Of a stretch of 14,423 bases of DNA, positions 8,657 through 14,423 are shown in pieces (position 1 is the stretch's first letter; every line of letters begins with the position of its first letter). The position numbers and the translations under genes are program-made. Source of the DNA: JBBRHF01 sp038223055 (GTDB lineage Bacteria > Actinomycetota > Actinomycetes > JACCUZ01); NCBI GenBank assembly GCA_038223055.1, contig JBBRHF010000111.1:1-14423 (forward strand), given 5' to 3'. Below the pieces are notes generated by a model. The model saw only the letters and a list, made by a program, of their open reading frames with translations, was not told the DNA's origin and made no database searches.

Positions 8657-9079
8657 ATGAGTTGGTGGCTGCCCACAACCGTTACCTGCGCTTTCACGGC
8701 TGAGTTGGTGGTGCCCGAGGAAGGCAGTGTTGCCCTGTCCGTGGTCTTCCACTACGACGTCGCCGACCCCTTCGCGGTGCATGCGACGTTCCGCACCGGA
8801 CACGGCGACGGCGTGCGCTGGGTGTTCGCCCGGGAGTTGCTCACCGTCGGAGTGGCCCAGTCGGTCGGCGACGGGGACGTGAAAGTGTGGCCCTCGTGGG
8901 ATGTCACCTGCCCATCCATTTTCATCGGCCTCGCCTCGCCCGACGGTGAAGCTGTGTTCTGTGCCCGCGCCCGTGACCTGCACGACTTCCTCGACCGTAG
9001 CTACTCCCTGTGCCCAGAAGGCCAGGAACTGGAGCACTGCGACGTCGACGCAGCGATCGATGCACTGTGCGCCTCCTGA
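8657..9079 (+). CDS. SsgA/SsgB-family sporulation and cell-division regulator
   Basis: A 140-residue SsgA-like protein (SALP), about the length of SsgB. Characteristic features: WWLPTTVTCAFTAELVVP at the start, then VALSVVFHYDVADPFAVHAT with the conserved Y-x-x-x-DPFAV, WVFARELLTVGVAQSVGDGD with the conserved W-x-F-A-R-x-LL, then VWPSWD and the C-terminal ARDLHDFLDRSYSLCPEGQE. SALPs in Streptomyces steer septum placement (SsgB recruits FtsZ) and spore-wall events; in non-sporulating actinomycetes their role is less clear. The frame is open upstream to 8501, but AAGGAG 9 nt before ATG 8657 and the family N-terminus settle the start. It has its own leader with a hairpin. It lies between a cell-wall-hydrolase-like gene and an acetyltransferase, which loosely fits a cell-envelope role. 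Confidence 0.93.
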   Translation: MSWWLPTTVTCAFTAELVVPEEGSVALSVVFHYDVADPFAVHATFRTGHGDGVRWVFARELLTVGVAQSVGDGDVKVWPSWDVTCPSIFIGLASPDGEAVFCARARDLHDFLDRSYSLCPEGQELEHCDVDAAIDALCAS

Positions 9080-9157
9080 CCGCTCGACGGTGACGAAACG
9101 GTTGTCCACCTCGCCTGACCCAAGCCCTGGCTCGACCCGCGCCGCCCGCTCGGGCTC

Positions 9158-9163
9158 TACCGT
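9158..9163 (+). promoter_or_regulatory. Putative -10 element (TACCGT), GNAT gene
   Basis: TACCGT lies 7 nt before an in-frame GTG at 9171 and 28 nt before ATG 9192. It would give either a leaderless GTG start or a 21-nt leader carrying GGGAG (9182-9186) in front of the ATG. Confidence 0.4.
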
Positions 9164-9191
9164 GGTGTCTGTGGCGTCGGCGGGAGACTGG

Positions 9192-9692
9192 ATGGACATG
9201 TCGCTCGTGCAGGGGGAGTGGGTGTGCCTGGAGCCGCTGCGCGTCGAGCACCTCGAGGAACTGGCCCCGCTGTTGAACGACCCGGCGCTGCACACCTTTA
9301 TCGGCGGCGACCCGCCCGATCGAGACGAGTTGAGGGTCCGCCTGGCGCGTCAGGTGCTGGGTCGATCGCCCGACGGTTCGCAGCGCTGGCTCAACTGGGT
9401 GGTGCGCGGTCGCGAGAACGCGCAGGCGCTCGGCACGGTCCAGGCGACCGTCAGCGCGCTTGAGGACGGGCTCACCGCCGAGGTCGCGTGGATCATCGGC
9501 AGAGCGCATCAAGGTCAGGGCTATGCCCGGGAATCAGCGGGCCTCCTGATGACGTGGCTGCGACGGCAGGGCGTCGAGCGCGTCGTCGCGCACATACACA
9601 CCCGGCACGAGGCCTCGATGGCAGTCGCCCGGGCGGTTGGGCTCGCGCCGACCGACACCGTCATGGCTGGCGAAGTCCGCTGGAGAGCGTGA
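9192..9692 (+). CDS. GNAT-family N-acetyltransferase
   Basis: A 166-residue GNAT protein, likely transferring an acetyl group from acetyl-CoA to an amine (substrate unknown). N-terminal strand and helix read WVCLEPLRVEHLEELAPLLN (RimJ/RimL-like). The central acetyl-CoA motif is EVAWIIGRAHQGQGYARESA (about 99-118) with the Q-G-x-G-Y-A pyrophosphate loop. Motif B follows as VERVVAHIHTRHEASMAVAR with AVGLAPTD, again typical of RimJ-like enzymes. ATG 9192 is preferred because GGGAG lies 5 nt upstream; in-frame GTGs at 9162, 9165 and 9171 are alternatives, the last fitting a leaderless start. The gene has its own apparent promoter, 112 bp after the SsgA-like stop. Confidence 0.9.
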   Translation: MDMSLVQGEWVCLEPLRVEHLEELAPLLNDPALHTFIGGDPPDRDELRVRLARQVLGRSPDGSQRWLNWVVRGRENAQALGTVQATVSALEDGLTAEVAWIIGRAHQGQGYARESAGLLMTWLRRQGVERVVAHIHTRHEASMAVARAVGLAPTDTVMAGEVRWRA

Positions 9693-9743
9693 CCACACCG
9701 TCGCGCCATGTCCTTGCCTCCGCTGATGCGGACGAGCGTTGTT

Positions 9744-9757
9744 CGAACACCTGTTCG
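9744..9757 (+). promoter_or_regulatory. LexA (SOS) box
   Basis: CGAACACCTGTTCG matches the Gram-positive/actinobacterial LexA operator CGAAC-N4-GTTCG with both half-sites perfect. In the longer form TCGAAC-N4-GTTCGA only the last base differs. It overlaps an additional palindrome GTTCGAAC at 9741-9748. It sits about 20 bp before the first start codon of the small downstream gene, a position where a bound repressor would block the promoter. No second box of this type was noticed in the window. Confidence 0.85.
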
Positions 9758-9777
9758 CCATCTGTCACACTCGATGA

Positions 9778-10056
9778 GTGGCGGGAGGCATGTCAGGCAG
9801 TCGACACGGGATACCCTTGGCCGAGCGGGTGCGGGCGTCGGTTTCGCGGACCGGCGACTGCCCGGCCCGGCATTGTTGGGTGGCCGATCCTGCCGATCGC
9901 TCAGGCGAGAAGCGCCCGGGCTTGCTGGTGGAGTGGCGGCGGGCGACGGAGGGCGAGGGCTGGCAGGGGCGAGTGCTCTACGCCGTCGCGTTGCGGCCCG
10001 CAGCGTGGGCGGTGGTCGAGGAGTGGGTCGACGAGGCGCTGCTGAGCCCGGCATGA
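9778..10056 (+). CDS. Small SOS-linked protein of unknown function
   Basis: A protein of at most 92 residues with strong actinobacterial codon periodicity. The conserved-looking core is RHCWVADPADRSGEKRPGLL (about 31-50), then VEWRRATEGEGWQGRVLYAV (51-70) and WAVVEEWVDEALLSPA at the C-terminus: a small Trp-rich, probably beta-rich domain with no signal peptide or membrane segment. I recall similar small proteins (HCWV followed by PGLxLEWRR) beside ImuB/DnaE2 mutagenesis genes in other actinobacteria, but could not check this. A LexA box ends 20 bp before the GTG at 9778, so DNA-damage induction is likely. The start is uncertain: GTG 9778 would be nearly leaderless, while ATG 9790 has GGGAGG only 1 nt upstream. 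It converges on the EamA gene with 35 bp between stops. Confidence 0.75.
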   Translation: MAGGMSGSRHGIPLAERVRASVSRTGDCPARHCWVADPADRSGEKRPGLLVEWRRATEGEGWQGRVLYAVALRPAAWAVVEEWVDEALLSPA

Positions 10057-10091
10057 CCCGGGAGCCGCTGAGGGCCGGCCCGCGGGGCACG

Positions 10092-11126
10092 TCACCGGAG
10101 TTCTTCCCCGACGGTGCCTCGCTCGCCGAGCTTCACGGCCACCACCCCCGCCAGGATCAGCAGGCCACCGAGCAGCTGAACGGTGCGCGGGAGCTCGCCG
10201 AGGAGCAGCCACGCGAACCCGACCCCGGCGAGGACCTCGAGCAGCGCGACGAACGAGGCGAGGCGCGAGCCCAGGCGGCGCCCGGCCGCGATGCCGGTCG
10301 TGTAGGCCACTGCGGCGGTGACCAGGCCCAGGGTGGTCAGCGGCGCCCACCAGGGAAACGAGTGCCCGGCGTAGGTCGTCGGGGCGTTCGCGGTGTCCAT
10401 CGGCAGGACGCCGATGGCGCCGAGGATCCCCAGGACGAGCGAGCCGACCACCAGGCCGCCCGCGGCGAGCGCCATCGGCGGCAGCCCGTTGCTCTCGTCC
10501 GCCGAGATCACGAAGTACGTCGCGGCGCCGACCATCGCAGCTAGCGCCCACAGCACGCCTACGGTGTTGAGGTTGGCCCCGGAGAGCAGGTCCAGGACGA
10601 GGACGAGTCCGAATGCTGCAAGGCCGGCCCCGGCCAGGGTGACGGCGCCCGGACGCTGACCGTGCCGCAGCCAGAGCCAGATCACCACCGCGGCCGGGGC
10701 GGTGTATTCGATCAGCAGCGCCGGGCCCACGTGCATCTGGGAGACCGCCGAGAAGTAGCAGAACTGCGCCCCGGCCACCGCCAGGACGCCGTAGGTCACG
10801 ATCAGGCCGGCGTTGCGCCGCAGCAAGCCCCATCGTCCCCGCAGGGCGAGCACGCCGAACGGCGTCACGACCATCGCCGCGAGCCCGACGCGGACCAGGA
10901 CGACGGCTCCCGCGCTCCAGCCGGCGTCGAGCAGGCCTCGGGCCAGCGCGCCGGACATCCCGAACGTCACCGCGGAGACGAGGGCGAATCCCAGGCCACT
11001 CATCAAGCGAGAGCTGACGGGGGAGACGGGGCCCACGGGGGAGACGGGGCCCACGGGGGAGACAGGGCCCACGGGGGAGACAGGGGTCATCGACGGCGCG
11101 CCGATGTCATGAGTGAAAGCTGCCAT
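10092..11126 (-). CDS. EamA-family (DMT) transporter
   Basis: A 344-residue integral membrane protein with two EamA repeats and about ten hydrophobic helices, e.g. LGFALVSAVTFGMSGALARG, AGLIVTYGVLAVAGAQFCYF, GVLWALAAMVGAATYFVISA, LGLVTAAVAYTTGIA and LLGGLLILAGVVAVKLGERG. Members export amino acids, metabolites or drugs (RhtA/YdcZ-like); the substrate is unknown. The start is set at ATG 11126 (MAAFTHDIGAP): TACGGT lies 8 nt upstream and this leaves a clean gap to the divergent gene. An ATG at 11180 would add 18 residues but overlap that gene by 15 bp; ATG 11090, at the Pro-rich repeats, or the one in SSRLMSG are shorter options. The N-terminal tail carries a Pro-Val-Ser/Gly repeat before helix 1. 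It is divergent from a CGNR regulator. Confidence 0.92.
   Translation of the reverse strand: MAAFTHDIGAPSMTPVSPVGPVSPVGPVSPVGPVSPVSSRLMSGLGFALVSAVTFGMSGALARGLLDAGWSAGAVVLVRVGLAAMVVTPFGVLALRGRWGLLRRNAGLIVTYGVLAVAGAQFCYFSAVSQMHVGPALLIEYTAPAAVVIWLWLRHGQRPGAVTLAGAGLAAFGLVLVLDLLSGANLNTVGVLWALAAMVGAATYFVISADESNGLPPMALAAGGLVVGSLVLGILGAIGVLPMDTANAPTTYAGHSFPWWAPLTTLGLVTAAVAYTTGIAAGRRLGSRLASFVALLEVLAGVGFAWLLLGELPRTVQLLGGLLILAGVVAVKLGERGTVGEELR
11017..11087 (-). repeat. 18-bp tandem repeat encoding a Pro-rich N-tail
   Basis: Units start at 11017, 11035, 11053 and 11071 (the last partial), 18 bp each. Units 1 and 2 are identical; units 3 and 4 carry a G-to-A change. In the EamA gene they encode repeats of PVSPVG in the cytoplasmic tail before the first membrane helix. 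The length is a multiple of three, so copy number can change without breaking the frame. The opposite strand reads collagen-like GETGPT, which I treat as a shadow. Confidence 0.9.
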
Positions 11127-11165
11127 GGGCGATGACCGTACGGAGACTCGGGGTAACGTGTCAAC
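11127..11165. promoter_or_regulatory. 39-bp shared divergent promoter
   Basis: The gap between the EamA start (11126, minus) and the CGNR gene start (11166, plus) contains a minus-strand TACGGT (11135-11140, 8 nt from its ATG) and a plus-strand TAACGT (11154-11159, 6 nt from its ATG). Both spacings fit leaderless transcripts. A perfect palindrome CCGTACGG (11136-11143) overlaps the minus -10, so one bound protein could control both directions. Confidence 0.55.
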
Positions 11166-11723
11166 ATGGTTTTCACCCATGACACCGAGTTGTCCCTACA
11201 GGCCGCGGTGGTCCTGGTGAACAGCGGGGAGCCACCCGACACGCTGACGGCGGTCGAGCAGCTCGACGAGTGGTACGCCGCGTTCTCCTACACCGGCCGC
11301 CGCGACGGTGACAGCGCCGAGCTCGACGCTCTTCGCGCATTGCGACCAGCGCTCCGCAAGCTGCTGACCAGCGAGCGCGATCGAACGGCGGAGATGGTCA
11401 ACGCGATGCTCGCCCGGGCTCGTGCGATGCCCCAACTCGTGCGCCACGAGCCGTTCGACTGGCACTTGCACGCTGTGTCGCCCGACGCGCCGCTGGTCAC
11501 CCGAGTGAGCGTGGAGACGGCGATGGCGATGATCGATGTCATCCGCGCCGACGAGACGTCACGCCTCGGTGTGTGTGCCGACGGGGACTGCGGGGGTCTG
11601 GTGCTCGACCTCTCGCGCAACCGCTCCCGCCGCTTCTGCTGCACGGTCTGCGGCAATCGCCACGCGGTCGCTGCCTACCGCGCGCGGCGGGCCGCGGGAG
11701 CGGGGGGATCAGGTGCGACATAG
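11166..11723 (+). CDS. ABATE/CGNR zinc-finger transcriptional regulator
   Basis: A 185-residue protein of the actinobacterial ABATE-CGNR family (putative stress-responsive regulators). The N-terminal ABATE-like region starts SLQAAVVLVNSGEPPDTLTA (10-29) and continues through LRPALRKLLTSERDR. The C-terminus holds the CGNR zinc finger: LGVCADGDCGGLVLDLSRNR (135-154) followed by RRFCCTVCGNR (155-165), then the basic helix HAVAAYRARR. Likely zinc ligands are C137, C142, C159 and C162. ATG 11166 has TAACGT 6 nt upstream and no Shine-Dalgarno, so it is probably leaderless. Its head-to-head position with the EamA transporter suggests it regulates that gene and itself. Confidence 0.93.
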   Translation: MVFTHDTELSLQAAVVLVNSGEPPDTLTAVEQLDEWYAAFSYTGRRDGDSAELDALRALRPALRKLLTSERDRTAEMVNAMLARARAMPQLVRHEPFDWHLHAVSPDAPLVTRVSVETAMAMIDVIRADETSRLGVCADGDCGGLVLDLSRNRSRRFCCTVCGNRHAVAAYRARRAAGAGGSGAT

Positions 11724-11947
11724 ACGTGTCGCGAATTCAATCGAGTGCGGCTCTGCTCGAGGACGTTCCCGGCAAAAACCCCCGCCGCCGTCATCCCCGA
11801 CCGGCAACATCAGCCCGTGCTGCTGCTCCTCCGACCACCCGAGCGGTCAGCCCCCGTCACGCCGCCACGATCCCCCGTCACGCCGCCGAGGGCTGTTGGC
11901 TGCCGCCCCGATGCAGCCCGCATGGTGAACAGCGGGGCGTCCGACGG
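11724..11947. other. Intergenic stretch with a 16-bp direct repeat
   Basis: No gene is seen in these 224 bases. CCCCCGTCACGCCGCC occurs twice, at 11851-11866 and 11872-11887, 21 bp apart (two helical turns). A 9-codon open frame starts at ATG 11922 and its TGA overlaps the GTG start of the next gene (GTGA at 11948-11951). No clear hairpin terminator follows the CGNR gene. Confidence 0.5.
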
Positions 11948-12403
11948 GTGAGATTCCCCTGCATTGCACGGCGAAAGTACGCCTTGCGAGGCGTCGACAC
12001 CTACGTCGGGTGCTTTTCGCCTCGGTGGTCCCTGCTGCCCTGGGTGGCCGATGTGCTGGACCTGTTGGTGCCGGCTGGCGATCGCAGGAGTGGCAGCCTG
12101 GCGATGCTGCTGTGCAACGACGAGCGCAGGCTCGTGCAGCCGGTCGTGGTGAGCGACGTCGACTGGGGCGCCTGCGATGCCGAGCGGCATCGCAGGATCG
12201 GCGTCGCAGTGCAGGCGATGGGCGACCACGGTTCGCTGCTGGTGGCCATCGCTCGACGCGACAATCTGAGCATCACCGCGCAAGACCGCGCGTGGGCGCG
12301 TGCGGCGCAGTTCGTGTGCGGCGACGCCGTACCTTTCCTGGGCCTGCACGTGGTCACGATCGACGGCTCCCGGGTGGTTCCGCTCGACGACGCGGCGGCC
12401 TGA
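11948..12403 (+). CDS. Conserved-looking protein of unknown function
   Basis: I do not recognise this protein with confidence. The frame gives up to 151 residues from GTG 11948 to the TGA at 12401-12403. The N-terminal third reads RGVDTYVGCFSPRWSLLPWV followed by ADVLDLLVPAGDR. The better-patterned core runs SLAMLLCNDERRLVQPVVVS, then DHGSLLVAIARRDNLSITAQ, DRAWARAAQFVCGDAVPFLG and LHVVTIDGSRVVPL. Alternating hydrophobic strands with helices between them suggest an alpha/beta domain; the layout resembles small actinobacterial proteins distantly like RadC/JAB domains, a weak impression only. No Shine-Dalgarno supports GTG 11948; later GTG/TTG codons (for instance near 11982 or 12041) could be the start. 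Its 3' end faces the broken YceI gene. Confidence 0.6.
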   Translation: MRFPCIARRKYALRGVDTYVGCFSPRWSLLPWVADVLDLLVPAGDRRSGSLAMLLCNDERRLVQPVVVSDVDWGACDAERHRRIGVAVQAMGDHGSLLVAIARRDNLSITAQDRAWARAAQFVCGDAVPFLGLHVVTIDGSRVVPLDDAAA

Positions 12404-12409
12404 CCGCTC

Positions 12410-12816
12410 GCGCGCCGAAGCCGGCTCGGGTGGGAGCTTGCTGGATGGCGGAGATGTCGAACTGCAGCGTGACCTTTTCTCCCACCAAGACTCCGCCGGT
12501 CTCCAGGGGCGCGTTCCAGTCACTCCCCAGTCCTTGCGGTTGACGCTGGTCGTGCCGTCGAACCCCAGCCGCCTCTGGCCGTAGGGGTCAACGGCCGCCC
12601 CGGTGAACTCGAACTCCATGGTCACTGGCCGGGTCGTCCCCTTGATCGTCAGGTCTCCGGTCAGCCGGTAGTAGTCGGCGTCGACCACCTCGACGGCCGT
12701 GCTGCTGAAGGTGATTTGGGGTGGTTATCCATGTCGAAGAAGTCGTTGCTGCGCAGATGACCGTCGCGCTGCTCGTTGCCGGTGTCGATGCTGGTGGCCT
12801 CGATGGTCAGCTGGGC
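12410..12816 (-). pseudogene. Broken YceI-family gene
   Basis: Three consecutive minus-strand pieces match the YceI lipocalin-like (polyisoprenoid-binding) family. Piece 1 (about 12816-12722): QLTIEATSIDTGNEQRDGHL then RSNDFFDMDNHP. Piece 2 in another frame (about 12722-12520): ITFSSTAVEVVDADYYRLTG, DLTIKGTTRPVTMEFEF and GFDGTTSVNRKDWGVT. Piece 3 (about 12518 on): WNAPLETGGVLVGEKVTLQF then DISAIQQA. Each junction looks like the loss of one base, the first at a run of four G (12718-12721), the second near 12519-12522. The N-terminal 50 or so residues, including the WxxDxxHS start, are missing, and the last frame runs past the usual end without a stop to 12354. Sequencing error could explain the two single-base shifts but not the missing start. 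Confidence 0.85.
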
Positions 12817-12919
12817 GCAACGTGCTTGATCCCGCAAGTACCTGCGAGACGGGCCAGGCCTGCGGGTCCGCCGGGCGATACGTTGGGCGGGTCGGTCCGC
12901 GCTTCGGTCGGAGGTTCTC

Positions 12920-14423
12920 ATGGCGTCCGTGCAGGCTTACCGCACCTGCCCGCTCTGCGAGGCGATGTGCGGACTGGCGATCGAGGTCGTCGACGGCGCC
13001 CACCTTGGGCAGGTGCGGGGTGACCGAGAGGACGTCTTCAGTGCGGGCTACCTCTGCCCCAAGGGTGCGTCGATCGGCGCGCTGCACGATGACCCCGACC
13101 GGCTCCGTACGCCGATGATCCGCGACGCCGACGGCTGGCGGTCGGCAGGCTGGGACGAGGCGTTCGCGGTCATCGAGGCACGCCTGCCGCCGTTGCTCGA
13201 GCAGCACGGCCGTGACTCCCTCGCGGTCTACCTGGGCAACCCGTCGGTGCACGACCACTCCGTCGGGCTCGCCCTTGCCCCGTTCCTGCGCGCCCTGGGC
13301 ACCATCTACCGCTTCAGTGCCAGCACCCTCGACCAGCTGCCCAAGCAGGTTGCCAGCGGTTTGATGTTCGGCAGCGAGTCGTCCGTGGCTATCCCAGACA
13401 TCGATCACACCGACTACTTTCTCGTCCTCGGCGCCAACCCGATGGTGTCCAACGTAAGCATGTTCACCGCGGCGGACCTGCCCGGCCGGCTGCGCAAGCT
13501 CCGCGAGCGCGGTGGTCGGCTCGTGGTGGTCGATCCGCGCCGGACCCGGACCGCGGAGGCCGCTGACGAGCACCTCACCATCCGTCCCGGCACCGATGCC
13601 GTCTTCCTGGCCGGGCTGGCCAACACGCTGTTCGACGAAGGGCTCGCCCAGCTTCGCGACGCCACGCCGTACGTCGTGGGGCTGGACGAGGTGCGCGCCG
13701 CGCTCACCGAGTTCGTCCCCGAGAAGATCGCCGACGCCTGCGGCATCGACGCCGCGACGATCCGGCGGATCGCGCGCGAGCTGGCGACCGCGCCTTCCGC
13801 GATCGTCTACGGCCGGATCGGCACCACGACGACCGAGTTCGGGACGACAGCCAGCTGGCTCATCGATGTGGTCAACACGGTGACCGGCAACCTCGACCGG
13901 CGCGGGGGAGTGATGTTCACCAGGCCCGCCGCCGGATCGCCCAACACCCAAGGCCCACCCGGCGTCGGGCGCGGGATCCGGATCCCGGGTTCCAAGCGGA
14001 CCCGGGTGCGCGGGTTGTCGAGCGCGCTGGGTGAGATGGCGACCTCGGCTCTGGCCGAGGAGATCGACACGCCCTCGGCCGACGGCACCCGGATCCGGGC
14101 GCTTGTCACGGTCGCCGGCAACCCGGCCCTGTCCGCACCCAACGCCGCCCGGCTCGAGAAGGCGTTGGAGTCCCTCGACTTCATGGTCAGCCTCGACATC
14201 TACCTCAACGAGACCACTCGTCACGCCGACGTCATCCTGCCCGCTCCGTCGACGCTGACCAGGTCCCACTACGACATCTCGTTCACCGCCCTGGCCTGCC
14301 GAACCGTCGCGCGAGTCGCGCCGCCGTGCCTTCCGGCTGGGGCGGCGGAGCGACCGCAGTCGCAGACGTTACTGCGCCTCGGCGCGATCGCCGCCGGTGG
14401 CGGCCTCACCGCCGAGGCGCTCG
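12920..14423 (+). CDS. Molybdopterin-dependent oxidoreductase, N-terminal part
   Basis: The frame runs from ATG 12920 (GGAGG 5 nt upstream at 12910-12914) through the right window edge: 501 codons of a protein that is usually 700-750 residues. It starts with a [4Fe-4S] site, CPLCEAMCG (C10, C13, C17) and YLCPKG (C46), as in formate dehydrogenase/NapA-type enzymes. Then come PKQVASGLMFGSE, DYFLVLGANPMVSN, the cofactor-binding LVVVDPRRTRTAEAADEHLT (about 198-217) with IRPGTDAVFL, and near 400-450 GNPALSAPNAARLEKALESL followed by ETTRHADVILPAPSTLTRSH. At the position where formate dehydrogenases carry Cys/Sec I see RFSASTLDQLP, with no Cys, so formate dehydrogenase is not implied. A cytoplasmic bis-MGD enzyme of unknown substrate is the safe reading; no Tat signal is present. 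Confidence 0.93.
   Translation, partial: MASVQAYRTCPLCEAMCGLAIEVVDGAHLGQVRGDREDVFSAGYLCPKGASIGALHDDPDRLRTPMIRDADGWRSAGWDEAFAVIEARLPPLLEQHGRDSLAVYLGNPSVHDHSVGLALAPFLRALGTIYRFSASTLDQLPKQVASGLMFGSESSVAIPDIDHTDYFLVLGANPMVSNVSMFTAADLPGRLRKLRERGGRLVVVDPRRTRTAEAADEHLTIRPGTDAVFLAGLANTLFDEGLAQLRDATPYVVGLDEVRAALTEFVPEKIADACGIDAATIRRIARELATAPSAIVYGRIGTTTTEFGTTASWLIDVVNTVTGNLDRRGGVMFTRPAAGSPNTQGPPGVGRGIRIPGSKRTRVRGLSSALGEMATSALAEEIDTPSADGTRIRALVTVAGNPALSAPNAARLEKALESLDFMVSLDIYLNETTRHADVILPAPSTLTRSHYDISFTALACRTVARVAPPCLPAGAAERPQSQTLLRLGAIAAGGGLTAEAL

Noticed and set aside
9774..9790. ATG 9774 as start of the SOS-linked gene
   Set aside because: It is in a different frame whose product is Arg/Gly-rich and runs antisense through the EamA gene.
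10072..10081. GGGCCGGCCC palindrome as terminator
   Set aside because: It is too short with no loop or T-tract; in such GC-rich DNA it is expected by chance.
10813..11112. Collagen-like GETGPT repeats on the plus strand
   Set aside because: They are the complement of the Pro-Val-Ser repeat in the EamA gene, and the rest of that frame is Arg/Ala-rich noise.
11218..11936. 14-bp match ggtgaacagcgggg shared by the CGNR gene and the leader at 11922
   Set aside because: About one such match is expected by chance in a GC-rich window of this size, and the flanks do not align.
12725..14269. 514-codon minus-strand open frame
   Set aside because: It is the antisense shadow of the molybdopterin oxidoreductase, which has an Fe-S motif, cofactor motifs and a good ribosome site.

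Overview
The window reads as GC-rich actinobacterial chromosome. Evidence: GC-biased third codon positions, an SsgA/SsgB-family sporulation/cell-division protein (a family restricted to actinomycetes), a CGNR zinc-finger regulator, a DUF480-methyltransferase fusion, a CGAAC-N4-GTTCG type LexA box, and several apparently leaderless genes with a TANNNT element 6-8 nt before the start codon. A Nocardioides-like member of the Propionibacteriales is my best guess, but this is inference from gene content. I see no rRNA, tRNA, CRISPR array, transposase or integrase.

Layout. 1-550: 3' end of a low-complexity Asp/Asn/Gly repeat protein. A strong convergent hairpin (596-631) separates it from a minus-strand unit (4024 down to 667) of AraC-type regulator, VOC/glyoxalase protein and UvrA-like (DrrC-type) ABC ATPase, which looks like a drug or DNA-damage resistance operon. 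4095-6304 holds a decayed mannitol dehydrogenase, an unidentified coding-like fragment, an AlkA-like DNA glycosylase (minus) and a decayed DUF2461 gene (plus). 6313-7533 (minus) is a DUF480 + SAM methyltransferase fusion. 7628-9692 (plus) carries an exported GH25-like protein, an SsgA-like protein and a GNAT acetyltransferase. 9744-10056 is a LexA-box-preceded small gene. 10092-11723 is a divergent pair: EamA transporter (minus) and ABATE/CGNR regulator (plus) sharing a 39-bp promoter region. 11948-12403 is an unrecognised gene, 12410-12816 a broken YceI gene (minus), and 12920 to the window end is the N-terminal part of a molybdopterin-dependent oxidoreductase.

Functional themes. Genome protection recurs (UvrA-like ATPase, AlkA-like glycosylase, SOS-box gene) beside transport and regulation. 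The other theme is decay: three genes (mannitol dehydrogenase, DUF2461, YceI) are interrupted by frameshifts and/or internal deletions, with ordinary intact genes between them. The clearest candidate for something little described is the small gene behind the near-perfect LexA box. The next is the compact CGNR/EamA divergent module with mirrored leaderless promoters.
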